DNA from: Ilyonectria destructans
Lineage: Eukaryota > Ascomycota > Sordariomycetes > Hypocreales > Nectriaceae
NCBI GenBank assembly: GCA_020740775.1
Contig: JAHEWK010000001.1
Coordinates: forward strand, 4,030,001-4,094,000
DNA length: 64,000 bases
Direction: 5' to 3'
The notes beneath the pieces were generated by a model. It ran no database searches. It was not told the origin of the DNA and was given only the letters and a program-made list of their open reading frames with translations. Shown piece after piece: positions 46,706 through 59,200 of this stretch (positions are counted from its first letter, which is position 1; each line of letters opens with the position of its first letter). A program made the translations under genes and the position numbers.

Positions 46706-49700
46706 ATGGCTTTCAGCTTTGGCAACTCCGGAAACGCCATGCTTGGAAGTGCGGCGGGAGCAGGAGGACTAAATACAGGACCTGATTTGGAGACTATCCA
46801 GACAGAGGTGAGTCTGCTCCTTGCATGTTGATTTCTTTGTATGTCTGCCTGTTTGTTGGCCAAGTATCCTGACCATGATCTCGACGCGCAGGCTCTTGGA
46901 TTCCTGTCCATCGCTGGCGACGCGAAAGTTCGTCTAACCTCATCATGGCCGTCTCTACCTTCTTCGACTGCGTCGCTCCTCAGCATCGCCTCTCGAAAGA
47001 GCCTGGTCGCCGCCGCTGGACCCGACCAGGTCATCCTCGCCACGACAGAGTCCGTCCGTAAAGCCTTCGAAACCCCCAAGAATGGCGACTCCGACATTCG
47101 CGGATTCCAGCCCCAGCTCAAGATCCCGATGCCGATGCGCGTCTCCCAGCTCTACTTCACAGCTGATGAGAACTACTTGATTCTGTCGGCTGAAACCGGT
47201 GGTGGCCTGGCCGTCTACGAGGTGCAGAGCCTTCTCCAGAACTCGACGAACTCTGCCTTCGAGCTGTCAACAAACGGCGAGACCTTGAGGGCGTTGATCC
47301 CTAACCCGACGCCAGAGAAGGCAGAGCTTTGTGCCATCGTGACGAACAATGGCAACTTGCACATGGCGAACTTGAAGGAGAGAACGATCAGCAACCCTCT
47401 CAAGACCCAAGTTAGTTGTGTCAGCTGGAGCGCCAAGGGCAAGCAACTATGCGCCGGTTTGGCGGACGGTACGGTGCATCAGATGACCCCGGAAGGAGAA
47501 GGAAAAGCAGAGATCCCTAAACCACCCAACATGGGCGACTGTCATGGTAAGTTCGGCGGAAGTCAGATATGGGCACTCGCTAACATTGTGACAGTGTCAA
47601 CTCTTACGTGGTTGGAAAACAACTTATGGCTATCGATTCATACATCCAACAACGCGTCGCCGCCGACATCCACGTATCACATAATTACTCGCCAACCACC
47701 GTCCTCGTTTACTTTCCAAAAGCTTACCGATCCCGTTGAGCCCTTCGGTTCAGAGAAGACCCCCCATCACTCGATTCTGCGACTTCGGGACTTTCCACCT
47801 GCAATGCAGGACCTTCTCATTGTGTCCTCCACTGCAGCGACTGAGATGGGAGTTTTGAGTCGTTCGAGTACGGCTCTGGCTACCGACAAGCCTGCTGAGT
47901 CCATAACTGGCGTCTTCACAACGACGGAGTTCTTGGACGATACTAAGCGACCGACTCTTCCAATGACAGATTCCATGGACGACTCTACTCCGGTCGGTGT
48001 TGCGCTGGATTTGTCAGGCAAAGACAAGGTCTACAAGCCAATTCCATCCGATGTGGAGCTCGAGGAGTCACCAGGACCTCTCCCCGGATTCTGGGTCCTG
48101 ACCCACGAAGGTATTCTTTGCTCGTGGTGGGTGGTCTACAATGACTCCATCAAGCAAGGGAGCACGTACCCGGGCCTAGCCGCTGTGGAGGGAACCGGTT
48201 CGGCTTCTGCACCAGCGCCTGTGGCACCTGTGGTGGCTTCTGCATCCCCATTTTCCAATGCTGGCGCCTCGGCCTTTGGTTCGTCCGCAAATGCTCCTGC
48301 TGCGTTTGGTGCCTCCTCTCAGCTCGGTCAGAAGTCTTCTCCATGGGGAGGTGCTGGCACTTCCGCCGCGGCACCTAGCACTGGAGGCGCAACATTCGGT
48401 TCAAGCACCTTTGGTTCACCTAGTTCCGCAGCCCCAGCGTTTGGTAAGCCAAGTGCTATTGGCTTTGGCCAGTCCTCTCAGTTGGGCGGAAAACCGTCCC
48501 CATGGGCGACTTCATCATCTGTCGGCACCGCTCCAACTTCAGCCTTTGGACAGTCCGGTTTCGCCGGCTTTGCGAAAAGCGACAGCAACAAAAGCGCATT
48601 TGGCAGTGCAGTGACCTCATCCCCATCGGCCACACCCTCATCAGGAGGTTTTGCGGGCTTCTCTGGCCAAGGTGGCTTTGCGTCCGTGGCGAACAACAAT
48701 AGCAGTACTGGTAGCGTTTTCGGCAGCGCAACTAAATCATCGAACCCATTCGGATCCAGCTCCAACGCAGATACTGCTTTCCCGCCCCGGCAGGATAAAC
48801 CTTCTGGTGGTCTCTTTGGCTCTACTCCTTTCAAGCTCGAGAGTTCGTTTAAGCCGGACCCATCTGCGAAGGAAGACAACGCCAAGCCAGCTCCGTTGTC
48901 TGGATCCTCTTTGTTCGGCAATGCCTTTGGCTCGGCCCTGACCGATGCAGCTAACAAGCCCGCGGTCTCGACACCCACTACTGCTACTAAGGATGAAGAG
49001 ATGGATGCGACGGAAGAAACCCCGCAGGCCAAGTCGAAGTCATCGTCGCTGTTCCCTGCACAGTCAAGCCCCGAGTCTACCACTCCCACATCAACTCCTG
49101 CCCCTTCAAAGTTTGGCTTTTCCACCACACCTGCCCCTACGACATCATCAATCTTTGGTCAACCCTCAAAGTTTGGTGCCTCTAGCGGTGGTGGTGGCCT
49201 CTTTGGTGGCTCGAAGCTCGACACACCGAAGCCGAGTGGAGGTTTGTTCGGATCACAACAAACAACCCCTAAACCCAGTGGTGGTCTGTTTGGGCAAACC
49301 CCCAAGCCAAGCACCTACACCGGGATATTCGGTCAGAAGTCGGAGATGCCTAAACCCGCTGAGGATAAGAGCCAAGGAATGGGGGCACCGCAGATCAAGT
49401 TGGAGGAAGAATCACCGCTTCCCCCTGACTCCACCAGCCGGAGTGCCTACCCCATCGGCGATTCGTCGTCGTCGTCAGCGACATCCAACGCCGCCAGCCA
49501 GCCATTTGGAGCCTCGACCGTCTATTCTGATCCGGACTCGGCCCCGCTGCCGCCGGACTTCTTGTCGGCACCAAAGGCCGCTAAATCTGTGACAGATGCT
49601 CCCTTGCCTCCCGACTTCGCCAAACCAAGCAAACCTACTGATGCCCCACTGCCGCCGGACTTTGTCAATGTTTCTAAGCCCGCTGCTACGTCAAAAACCC

Positions 49701-51391
49701 CGGAGGATGCTCCTCTGCCACCTGATTTCTTGAAGCCATCAAAGCCTGCGGCTTCAAATTCGAAGGCAAATGATGCGCCCTTGCCTCCTGATTTCGCCGT
49801 GCCGAAAGTGCGGTCCAAAGAGCCTTCCATGGTTCCTTCAGTCCCCGAGAGCAGCGATGATGACAGTGACTTGGATGAAGATGAGGACGATGATGAGGAC
49901 GATGATGGATCGGAAGGCAGTGGCATAGATGTCGCAAAGGACCTGAGCCCCAGTACATCTGGTCTTACCCCTACTCCAGGATTGACGCCACAGAGTTCAT
50001 TTGGTGGCATAGGCGGAATAACTCCTGCCAGCATTAGACCAGGTCAAGAGACATCTCGCCCTCTCTTTGGTGAGCTCAGCCGCAATGCGCCTCTGTTCCC
50101 GCGACCAACTGCGACAAGCCCGCGTTCTCCAAGCCCTATCCGAGGTGCGGTGCCTAACCGCGTTATTCGGACTGATGCCACGAGATCAGTCAGCGCCCCT
50201 GGTATGGCATCACAGCTTTTGGGAGCCAGGAAGTCTCAATTTGGATCCTCCATTGTCAGTCGGGAGCCTGCAGCCCCTGCGGATGATCCGTTCATGGTTC
50301 AACATAGGAAGATCAAGGCGCGCCAAGAGGCCGAGGAGACCCAGCCGTTGGTCGATGAAGAGGATGACGAAGTGCAGAAAATCCTTGCATCTGAGGTTGA
50401 AGGCACCTTGCATCTGCATGAATTCATTGCTCATTCAAACATGGCACCACCTGCGAAGGAGAGTGTTCCAAGTCAAGTTGAAGCAGTCTACCGCGACATC
50501 AACTCGATGATTGATACACTTGGTTTGAATTCTCGAACTGTCAAGTCGTTTATCAAAGGAAACACGGAAAACGGCAAGGAGGGTGGTCGTAACAAAGATG
50601 ACCTGGAGATCTCTGACGACTGGGTTCTGTGTGAAATTGACGATCTGGGTGAGGTCCTGGACACTGAATTATACCCCGACTTGGAGAATGGACGAGTTCG
50701 TGACTTGGCCGATAAGCTCGAGGCATGCCAAGAACTCTCGAGGGAAATGCACCGTCTCCGCGCCAAGCAGGGAGATCTTAAGCAGATCATTATGGTCAGG
50801 TCGGACCCAGATCAGGCTGATGTCACACGGTCCCTACCGCTCAGCGCCGAGCAAGCGACTCAGCAGAACGAGCTGAGACGGGAATTTGCCAGGTTCTCGA
50901 AGCTCCTAGCTGAAGCTGAAGAGGCTCTCACTCTGCTCAAGACTAGAATTGTCACAGTGTCAAGTGCTTCAGGCAAGGGCAAGGCGAATGTGCCAACTGT
51001 GGAAGCCGTGCTTCGCACTATCACCAAGATGACCAGTATGGTTGAGAAGCGAAGTGGAGACATTGACATGCTGGAGAACCAGTTGCGAAAGGTTAACCTT
51101 GGCTCTACAAGCCGAGAGGGCTCGCCCATGACCCCCCAGGGGAGGAAGAGCGTGATGTTCTCGCCCGAGTCTACACCAGTGCGAAACCCGCGCCACAGCT
51201 TTGCTGGAAGCATCTCGCTCGGAGCTTCGGTGAGAGCGACGCCACCACGGAAGAAGCTGAGCGGATTCAGCAGGGAGGAAAAGGGAGATTTGATGGAGAA
51301 GAGGACCCGCAGACAGGCCGTGCTCCAGAAACTGAAGGGAAGCGTCGAGAAGAAAGGTGTCAATGTATGGACCATGGAGGATATTGAATAA
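46706..51391 (+). CDS. NUP159: FG-repeat nucleoporin Nup159/Nup214-like
   Basis: A cytoplasmic-face nucleoporin that in yeast recruits the helicase Dbp5 and controls mRNA export. Three exons (46706-46807, 46892-47546, 47595-51391) give 1517 aa. Residues 1-430 form the beta-propeller domain. An FG region follows (about 430-880), with many SAFG, GFG and SLFG units and Ser/Ala-rich spacers. Next come five copies of [DS]APLPPDF (49533-49800) and an acidic run (DSDLDEDEDDDEDDDG). The C-terminal third is Glu/Lys-rich coiled coil (for example ELSREMHRLRAKQGDLKQII), which in the family binds the Nup82 complex. The second intron is 48 nt with no stop, so retention would add 16 codons. Confidence 0.9.
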
Positions 51392-51675
51392 ACAACAGCG
51401 CACTGGGTCGAGAATGATTTTGGGGATGAATGGGACATGAAGAAACTGTAGTCTAGATAGTAGATAGTGTATCAATGGCCGGAACGAATATATTTCCGAG
51501 ATAATTCAATGCTTGGGTTGTCTATTGCGTTTGGGTAAACGAGGGGTAGTATGGGTGATTCTTGAAGAAGTGAAATTAATTGCCAATTATGTACTAATAA
51601 CTTGACATGCCCGTTGCCCAACTCCTGAATGAACATGACTCTCAATTCCATGACCTTTTCAATTTCGGGAACATA
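51392..51675. other. Convergent 3' spacer, NUP159 and small gene
   Basis: A short A/T-rich 3' region with no further feature seen. Confidence 0.5.
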
Positions 51676-51925
51676 TCAAACGGTGGGCGCCGAAGGTCGA
51701 ATGGGGAGGTTGTTCTTGTCTTGGACCTCTGTCGCAACCTGGACCTTGGAGGCGGAGGGTCGCTCGTTCGAGGAAGACTTGGAAGGGATGCGTGGAGCTT
51801 GTCTAGGCTGTTCCTCCAGCCTGCGTTCGAGCTCTTCCTTGGGTGTGCCACTAGAGAGTTGTCAGGATATTTTTCTGGGATGGGTGAAAATGAGGAGCCA
51901 AGACATACACAACGCGGCAGAGCAT
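51676..51925 (-). CDS. Small spliced gene, 63-aa charged protein, unknown
   Basis: Two exons on the minus strand: 51925-51909 (17 nt, ATG in ccaccATGc context) and 51850-51676, with a 58-nt intron using GTATGT and CTCTAG. The product begins MLCRVVGTPKEELERRLEEQ, a strongly helical charged segment, then a Pro/Ser-rich part with ASKVQVATEVQDKNN, and ends IRPSAPTV. A TATTTAAG box lies about 150 bases upstream (near 52069). The first exon is only five and two-thirds codons, so simple ORF finding misses it. No family is recognised. Support: good start context, canonical splice signals, matching phase and non-random composition. Against: shortness. Conservation would decide. Confidence 0.5.
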
Positions 51926-52946
51926 GGTGGCGTGGTAGTGGTAATGGAGGAGGATTGGGATTGAGATTGGGTCGGTTTATGGCGTGACTGTTTAGGAAGA
52001 ATTGGACAAGAGACTCGAGAAGCACTGCCGAGAAAGATGAGGCCGGAGGAAGGGAAAGGCCTCGACTTAAATACCATCCGACTTACTTAGGGCTGCATCC
52101 TCATAGCTCCTCTACTCGGTCCAGACCTCCGATTGATTCGGGCAATGGTGCCAAGCATGGTGCCGAGCAGGGAACATGGCGTGTCAAGAGTTTGCGAGAG
52201 AGGCGTCGCTGACGTCGACTCGGGCCAATGGCAATGCAATTGGATATTCAGGGCGGACGCTTGCTACACCGGGATCTCTGCCGGTTCAACCGGAGAGGGC
52301 GAGGGGTCAGGTGGCATTTTATCGATGTGGTTGACAAGCTCGATGATTGACGCTGATCTTCTGCTTGGGGCTGTCGAGACGAGGTGTGAGTGGCGGCACG
52401 GGACATGCATGGATGATCGCATGTTAAGGTAGCTACTACGTAGGGTGTTCGAGGACTATCAATTGAGCCCCCGCACTGGAGAGAGAGCTCCGATGTAATG
52501 AACGAGGTCACTGGAGTCTGCTGGTACGCCCAACCCGGGGGCATTTATCCATCCCATGGTGCTCTTGGTGAGTCAAGAGCGTGTACTCGCTTGTCTGCGG
52601 GTGATCATTGTGAGCTTAGGTACCAGCTACTGATGACGAAAACCAGAGTCTAGGTACATCTACTCCGTATACGCTCTGGAATCGAGCATGTAACTTCAAG
52701 CCGGACTCTTGCACCGGCATGTGGAGCCCCGGTTCGCATCCGGGATGGAGCCGACCTCTCGGTGAGCAGGTGGGAACTTCGGTGTGGGTCCCGCCCGCCG
52801 TCATAGCGCATTTTCTTTCTTTCTTCACCTAGGTCTTCACCGTGGAGGGGCATCAAAAAATTATTGTTTCCCCCATCACCAACCCGCTCCCGCATCCTCA
52901 CCTTGAGCCGAGCAGAGTAAACCCACGAACGCGCCCAGCTCTCACC
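51926..52946. other. Intergenic region before AC40
   Basis: About 1 kb between divergent genes. It contains the probable TATA box of the small minus-strand gene (near 52069) and a short GC-rich imperfect palindrome around 52720-52755. ORFs in it are short and motif-free. Confidence 0.45.
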
Positions 52947-54145
52947 ATGCATCCCACACAGCAGGCTGCGTGGAGGAATACTCCCGACGAGGCGGAGAAT
53001 GCGCGCCGTCAGGTAAAATGCCCCAATGCCCTCGTCGCAGCGCCCCGGCTAACCCGTTCGCAAAGACGGTCGGCATCAACCTTGAGACGGTCAGCAACAA
53101 CATTTCCACCGACTACCCGGGCCACTTCCCGGGCGAGGACCTCGAGTTCACCATAGAGCGCTTCCGCGAGGCCTTCTCCGTCGACTTCCACCAGAACGAC
53201 CAGTTCCTGTCCTCCTTCTCCCTCGTCGGCATCGACGCCTCGCTCTCCAACGCCTTCCGCCGCATCCTCCTCTCCGAGATCCCTACCCTCGCCATTGAGA
53301 ATGTTTACATCGAGAACAACACCTCCGTGATCCAGGACGAGGTCCTCGCCCACCGTCTCGGCCTCATCCCCTTCAAGGGCGGTCGTGAGGGCCTCCTCAA
53401 CTTCCTTAGGTGGCATAAGAAGCCCGAGGCCGGCGAGGACCCCTACGCAGGCTGCTTCGACTGGAACACGGTCCGCCTCGAGCTGAACGTCGAGTGCACC
53501 GTCAACCCGGACGCCGCCCCGACCGAGAATGATCCCCTCAAGGCCTACAACAACGCCCACATCTACGCCAAGGATATCGTCTTCGTGCCCACCGGCAAGC
53601 AGGACCAGTACTTCAGCGGCGAGAACGCCATCGCGCCGACCAACCCGGACATTCTCATCGCCAAGCTGCGACCCCGTCAGTCCATCAACCTTGCCATGCA
53701 TATGCACAAGGGCATCGGCTCCGACCACGCCAAGTTCTCCCCTGTCGCCACGGCCTCCTACCGATTACTCCCCACCATCACCATCACCAAGCCCATCCTC
53801 GGCGCTGATGCCGAAAAGTTCGCAAAGTGTTTCCCCAAGGGCGTTATCGGTCTCGAGAAAGTCACCAAGAAAGAGGCGGCCCAAAAGGGTAGTGGGTATG
53901 AGGGCGAAGAGGGCCAGGCCAAGGCCGTCGTGGTGGATGCCATGAAGGACACCGTGAGTCGCGAGTGTCTGCGACACGCCGAGTTCGAAGGGAAGGTCAA
54001 GTTGGGCCGAAGGAGAGACCACTTCATCTTCTCCATTGAGAGCACGGGGCAGTGGGATAGCGACGAGCTCTTCCTTGAGTCCGTCAAGCATCTGAAGCTC
54101 AAGTGCAAGAAGCTCGAGCAGCAGGTCATCAACATGGCGCGGTAG
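52947..54145 (+). CDS. RPC40: RNA polymerase I and III subunit AC40 (RPAC1)
   Basis: The alpha-like subunit shared by RNA polymerases I and III, pairing with AC19 to start enzyme assembly. Two exons (52947-53012 and 53066-54145; phase 0) give 381 aa. After a short N-terminal arm come the family motifs TVGINLETVSNNISTDYPGH and LSNAFRRILLSEIPTLAIEN (the alpha motif, near residue 107), then EVLAHRLGLIPFKGG. An inserted domain contains DPLKAYNNAHIYAKDIVFVP. The C-terminus has SRECLRHAEFEGKVKLGRRR and DHFIFSIESTG. The internal start at 52970 seen without splicing would lack the conserved arm, so the spliced form is preferred. Confidence 0.94.
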
Positions 54146-54399
54146 CCAGCTGGGGTGTTATTTTGCTTTGTACTATAATTTTCTTGGCTTTTTCTTTCGC
54201 TCATTTGCGGGTAGATAAAAAGGGATGATACCATGACCACTACTTTTATGTCCGACTTGACCGCAGCGTCTTTACTACGTGAACATGGCTTGCTCCTCTA
54301 GTCTTGTTCATCTCATCTTGTCTCGTTACAAATCTCCAACGCCAGAAAATGCCCCAAAACTCGAATAAACGCCATTTCCCATCTCGTTTTTATTACCAC
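54146..54399. other. Convergent 3' spacer, AC40 and UBA3
   Basis: A short T-rich spacer of about 250 bases between tail-to-tail genes. Nothing besides the expected 3' UTRs is seen. Confidence 0.5.
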
Positions 54400-55941
54400 T
54401 CAGGAGTCTGCCTTAAACTTGAGGAAGAAATTGAACTCGAGAGGGAATGCAGGATCCGTGACGACGACCTGCTGGCCGTTCTCCAACCCCAGATCGTTGA
54501 GTGTTTTGTCCAGATTGGGGCGTGTTTGCTTCTCCAGACTTGGGGGAAACTGCATGTACAGTGTCTTGCCCTCGGCTCGGATAGAGGGCTTCTTCAGCTG
54601 GGCCTCGGGTCGCAAGGCGAGTGAGTCAAGAAGCTCCTGGAGCGTAGCCTTGGGATCAACCTCGAGGGGACGGGCCTGGCGACCACATACGGGGCAGTCA
54701 TCCTTCTTCTCATGCTTGAAAGTGTAGGTGTAGATGCTGTCGTTGCCAGAGTACATCATGTAGTTGTTTTCGAAGCCCAGGCAGGGCGCCGAGGTGGTGG
54801 CAATCTTGAAGGCCTCATTACAGCATGCTGCGGCAATAATGGCGTTTGTAGAGGCGATGGCAGGGATAATGTTCTTGATGGTACCTTGGGTCAGTGAGTA
54901 GGTGACACCGGGAATGCTAAACTCTTGGGCGCGGGTCAGGGCCTTCTGGTAGAGCCAGGTGACGTGCTCCGGGTCATCCTTATCAAGCTGGGGGAACGGC
55001 TTCTCCTGTTCCCAGGCAATGATGTGCGCCCATTCGACGCAGTGCTCGGGCTGTCGAGGGATCGAGGCAATGGTGCAGAGCGGGACTGCAGCGCGTGGGG
55101 CGTGCATGTCAAGCTGGCACTCAATGCACGAAGTGATGGAGGGGAAGATGACTCGAGCCTGGCCCTTGAAGCCCTCGGTGCCTCCGTCGATGAGAGGCTT
55201 GATCGCATCGGGGTCCTCGGCCTCTTCGGCAATGGATACAAGCATGGCGTTGATCCACCGGCGTGCCTCGATGCTGTCTAAGCCGCAGACAACGAGCTGG
55301 AACTGCTTGTAGAACTCCTCGTCAAAGTCCTGGATGCGGTTGTTGTGGGCAGTGATCTTGACTCCTTCAACACGCTTCTGGACGAACTCGGCGGCGACCT
55401 CGGCCTTGAATTTGCCCACGTCAGCCTTGCGGAATAGGAACTGGCGGTTCAGGTTGGAAATGTCGATGGTATCTGACGGGTGCGGTGAGCGGATCGTCTC
55501 GCAGCAACAGGGGAGAGCAGTGCTAACCCATGTCTATGACGTGAATCTCCTTGAAGTGTGACATGGCGAGATTCTTGAGAATCTCGCACCCTAGTCCACC
55601 GGCGCCGCTGTGTCGTTGGGTCAGTATTTCGGGGAGGTTTGCGATCGAGGCGGGGATGGACCGACATGACCCTAGCTATTGTTAACGTAGTCCCTAGAAC
55701 ATCCTAAGTCGGAACACATACAGGATCTTGAACTTTTCGAACTGGGCGAGGAATTCATCCTCCGTAGCCCCCGGATCCGTGAAAGGACCGGCATTTCGGC
55801 GGATGTGGTCGAGGTACTTCCTGGGGTAGGGTCAGGTTGGATGTTCCCTGAGCTTGGCTCCGTTGGGGATCAGCGAGTTTACCATCGCGCATCTCGGCTG
55901 CCGACGCCAGCATCGGCTGCTGCTTGAGTCTCCACACTCAT
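54400..55941 (-). CDS. UBA3: NEDD8-activating enzyme E1 catalytic subunit Uba3
   Basis: It adenylates NEDD8/Rub1 and forms a thioester with it, with partner Ula1/APP-BP1, starting cullin neddylation. Five exons on the minus strand (55941-55883, 55820-55722, 55671-55666, 55607-55528, 55472-54400) give 438 aa. Exon 3 is only six nucleotides (GGTCAT); it supplies the middle of the nucleotide-binding strand [15 protein letters not shown]. Other motifs are [20 protein letters not shown] (ATP site), [22 protein letters not shown], and the catalytic cysteine in [15 protein letters not shown]. The C-terminal ubiquitin-fold domain begins near [15 protein letters not shown] and binds the E2 Ubc12 in this family. 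Every phase agrees; without exon 3 the frame holds but V and I are lost from the Rossmann strand. Confidence 0.93.
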
Positions 55942-56298
55942 CTTACAGAGACGAGCGGCCGGATTCAGGATTCGGGGGATGCGATGTCGTTTGTCGTGGA
56001 AAAGCGAGCGAGTGTTGGTGGAGGAGCAGCTCCAAAGCGGGATCCGTGCACTGGAGGAGGAGCGTCATAAGCTGCCTCGGTGAGATCCAGGTGAAGGTGG
56101 GGTTGCTCCTCGGTGTGGGAGCTGCCTATTGGGAATTTAGGAGCTTCCGCGCCCACTTTGGCCAGTGAGTGACCTTCATCCTTCGAAGACTCAACAACGA
56201 CTTTTTGTGCATTCCGCCGGTTAGGAAATTCCAACGCATGCCGAACTTGAACCCTATAATGTCCTGAGAGCCAACGATAGACTGGCTAGATAGTGATC
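55942..56298. promoter_or_regulatory. Shared divergent promoter, UBA3 / TEL2
   Basis: Only about 360 bp separate the two divergent start codons, so the promoters overlap. An inverted CCAAT (ATTGG) lies near 56128. No other feature is clear. Confidence 0.5.
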
Positions 56299-59200
56299 AT
56301 GGACGAACTACTCACGCCCGTCAGCACGACGTATCTCAAGCCCAGAGACGAGCCGGAGCTGCTTCTTACAGAGGTCAAACCCACTGCGGCAACGCACACA
56401 ACTGAGAGGAACCGCGCCGTGTCTTCAGCGGAAGATGCTCTGGATGTGCTCAAGAACCAGCCAGACTACGACACGCTCATCGAAGTCCTCAAGTTTCTCA
56501 CCAGTCGCAAGCCTGGAGCCGATGGCTTCCGGTTCCACGTCCCAGGTCCTAAAAGCGCTGGGATTGTGAGTCTCTTGGTCTCTGAAATCGCCCCCAACTA
56601 TTGGACACTGCTTCTCGAGGGCTCTTCCGACGATGGCACACATCCAGGAGGATCAAGACCACCGGATGCAGAGCTCTTCCTTAGTTGCCTGCGCAGCGTT
56701 ACTGGCCTCAACGCCGCCATCGCCCAGATCAAGGCCCTAATCCAGGAATCGCGAGTCGGCGGTAAGGAAGCCAAGCGCATGGATGTTTCTTTGAACCTGA
56801 AAATTCTTTTGGACTTATTGGCCGCCATATTACATGGCGACGAGTCGATTCATGACATCTGGACCTCCTCGACCCATGGCATTTCAAACGTTTCCATGAA
56901 GAAGGCCCAGTCGCAGAAACTCGGTTCGCTCCTCGCCAACGGGCAAATCGCTTCCGTTTCTGCCGAGGCCTTGGTTGTCATAGAAAACGATGGAGTGCGT
57001 CCCGAGGCTCAGTGGATCGCTGATGGTGTTGAGTATAGCAAGTGGGTGGGACGCAACATTGCAACCTGGGCAAAAATGCAGACCAAGGAAGAGGAGTTGA
57101 GTTCTTGCTCTGATTTGTTTCAGCGATCTTTGTCATTAAGCTATTCAGGTAAGATAACCAGCTGCTTTCTTTGCTTGGCGCTGACAATCTCTCTTTAGAA
57201 ACTCTCATCAAGGTCGTCATCGATAGCCTTCTCCTTACCAAGGGGAATCCTGGCTCAATCTTCATAGAAGTGGCCTTCTCCCAACCTCGGAATTCCAAAA
57301 AGATCCTCAACATCCTACTACACTACCTTTCCGAAAAGTTTCTGACTCACCTCACTCTTGATGATGTCTCGCTAAATGAGACGGTGTCTGCCGTTGCCAC
57401 CATCATTCAAGGTGTCGTCATGGATGACGAGGCCAGGAAAAATCTGCTAATTAACTGGTGTGCTTCATCATCCGGTGCCGGTCTTGGCGCAGGAATAGGT
57501 ATTCGACGTGCTGTTTTGGCAGCGTTGGCGCAAGATAGAGAAGCAGTTACAACTGTGCTCGCGAAAAGTCTTGCTCAGTTTGGCGATGAACTCTACATTA
57601 AGCATGCTGCGATGTTGCAACAGAATGGTAATCAACCCGTTGTAATATGGAATATAACACACTGACGACGTGACTAGTTCACACAGAGGTCTTGCTCCTT
57701 GCAGCAGGCTACGTATATAGAATCTCGCCAATCAAACTGACTATGCTCCTGAGAACCGGCTCATATTTGAGCACCATATCGAATCGAATCGGCGCAACTC
57801 AGATGAGAGCACGCTTTCTTGGCATGGTCGTGGGAGAATCTCTATCGGCGCTCATCGACAACAAAGAAAAGAAACTAGACTTTCATATGGAGGAAACGGA
57901 CACAGATGAAGCACAGCAACTGAAGAATCTCACCAAAGTTTCCGATAAACCCGATTCAGTCGACCATATTCTGTCTGACACACATACTCAATCAATATCC
58001 CAGCATCGAAAGCCTGCTGGAACGATATCAAAATTAGCCACAAGAAAAGCGAAGCCGAAGCCGAAGCCACCCATCGCGACCGGAAAACCAGAAGCCATTA
58101 TCCAGGAGATTGACTCGTCCGATGATGAGGATGAAGACGACCTCGTCCCCTATGCTAAAGACTCTGATCCTGAAGACTCGGATGACGATGCAACCCTCGT
58201 TCAGCGTAACAAAATTAAGGCTCCGGTATATGTCCGTGACCTCATAACCTACTTTCGCGACTCAGAGTCCTACGACAAGCAGAAGCTCGCCATCCAGGAG
58301 GCGCCTGTACTCATCCGCCGGAAGGCCAACTACGGCACTGAAGTGAGCTCCCACGCTGACGAGCTGGCTGGGTTGCTCGTGGGACTTCAGGACAAGTTTG
58401 AGATTGACGACTTCAACGATTTACGTCTCCAGGGAATGATTTCCCTCGTTGTCTCGCAGCCTAAGACAATGGGGCCTTGGTTCGCGCGGACATTTTTCGA
58501 GGGCGATTACTCTCTGTCCCAACGGACAACAGTTCTCATTACTTTGGGGCTGTCCGCGCGTGAGCTTGCCGGGTTTGAAGTATCGAAGCATCAGTCTGCA
58601 ACTGCGTTTCCATCGAAGCGACTACCTGAAAAGATGGAACAGTTGTACCTCGATTCCTCGAATACACCCAAGGCCCTCCCAAGCTCCCAACTCAAACCAC
58701 TCCCATCCAACGCCATCGACACCATCGCCCAGTCACTCACATCCTCCTTTCTTGCTCCCCTCGCCGCAGAGGCTGCGGATGCCAACACAGGTCCTGATGT
58801 GCTAAAGCTTCAGAGCTTTACGGCTCGGTACAAGTCAACCACCAAGGCCAAGCCGCGGGTTCGCGCCATCCCTAACACTACAGCCGCATTGCTCGCCACG
58901 GCTTTCTTCTCGCCGCTTACAGCGCACTTCCAAGTCGCCCTTCGGTCCTCGAAGCCTCTGATATTGAACCCTGCCCTCCTGGCGCTTTATCTCCAAACCC
59001 TTGGTATCGTCATCCATGCCGCAGGTCCCTCGACGCTCTCGCTCCCGCAGCTTACTTCCGAGCTCTGGGACCTCCTACTCGCCGTGAGAGTCCACGTGTT
59101 GGGCGACGTGGGTGCCTTGAAAGGTTGGCTGGTAGCCATGGCGTCTCTGTTGGAAGTTAATAGAGGTGACATGCAAAAGCTGTGCCAGAGCCAAGGAAGG

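Noticed and set aside
52640..52800. tRNA-like T arm (GGTTCGCATCC) at about 52731
   Set aside because: No pairing acceptor stem, no D arm and no 7-nt anticodon loop at proper spacing.
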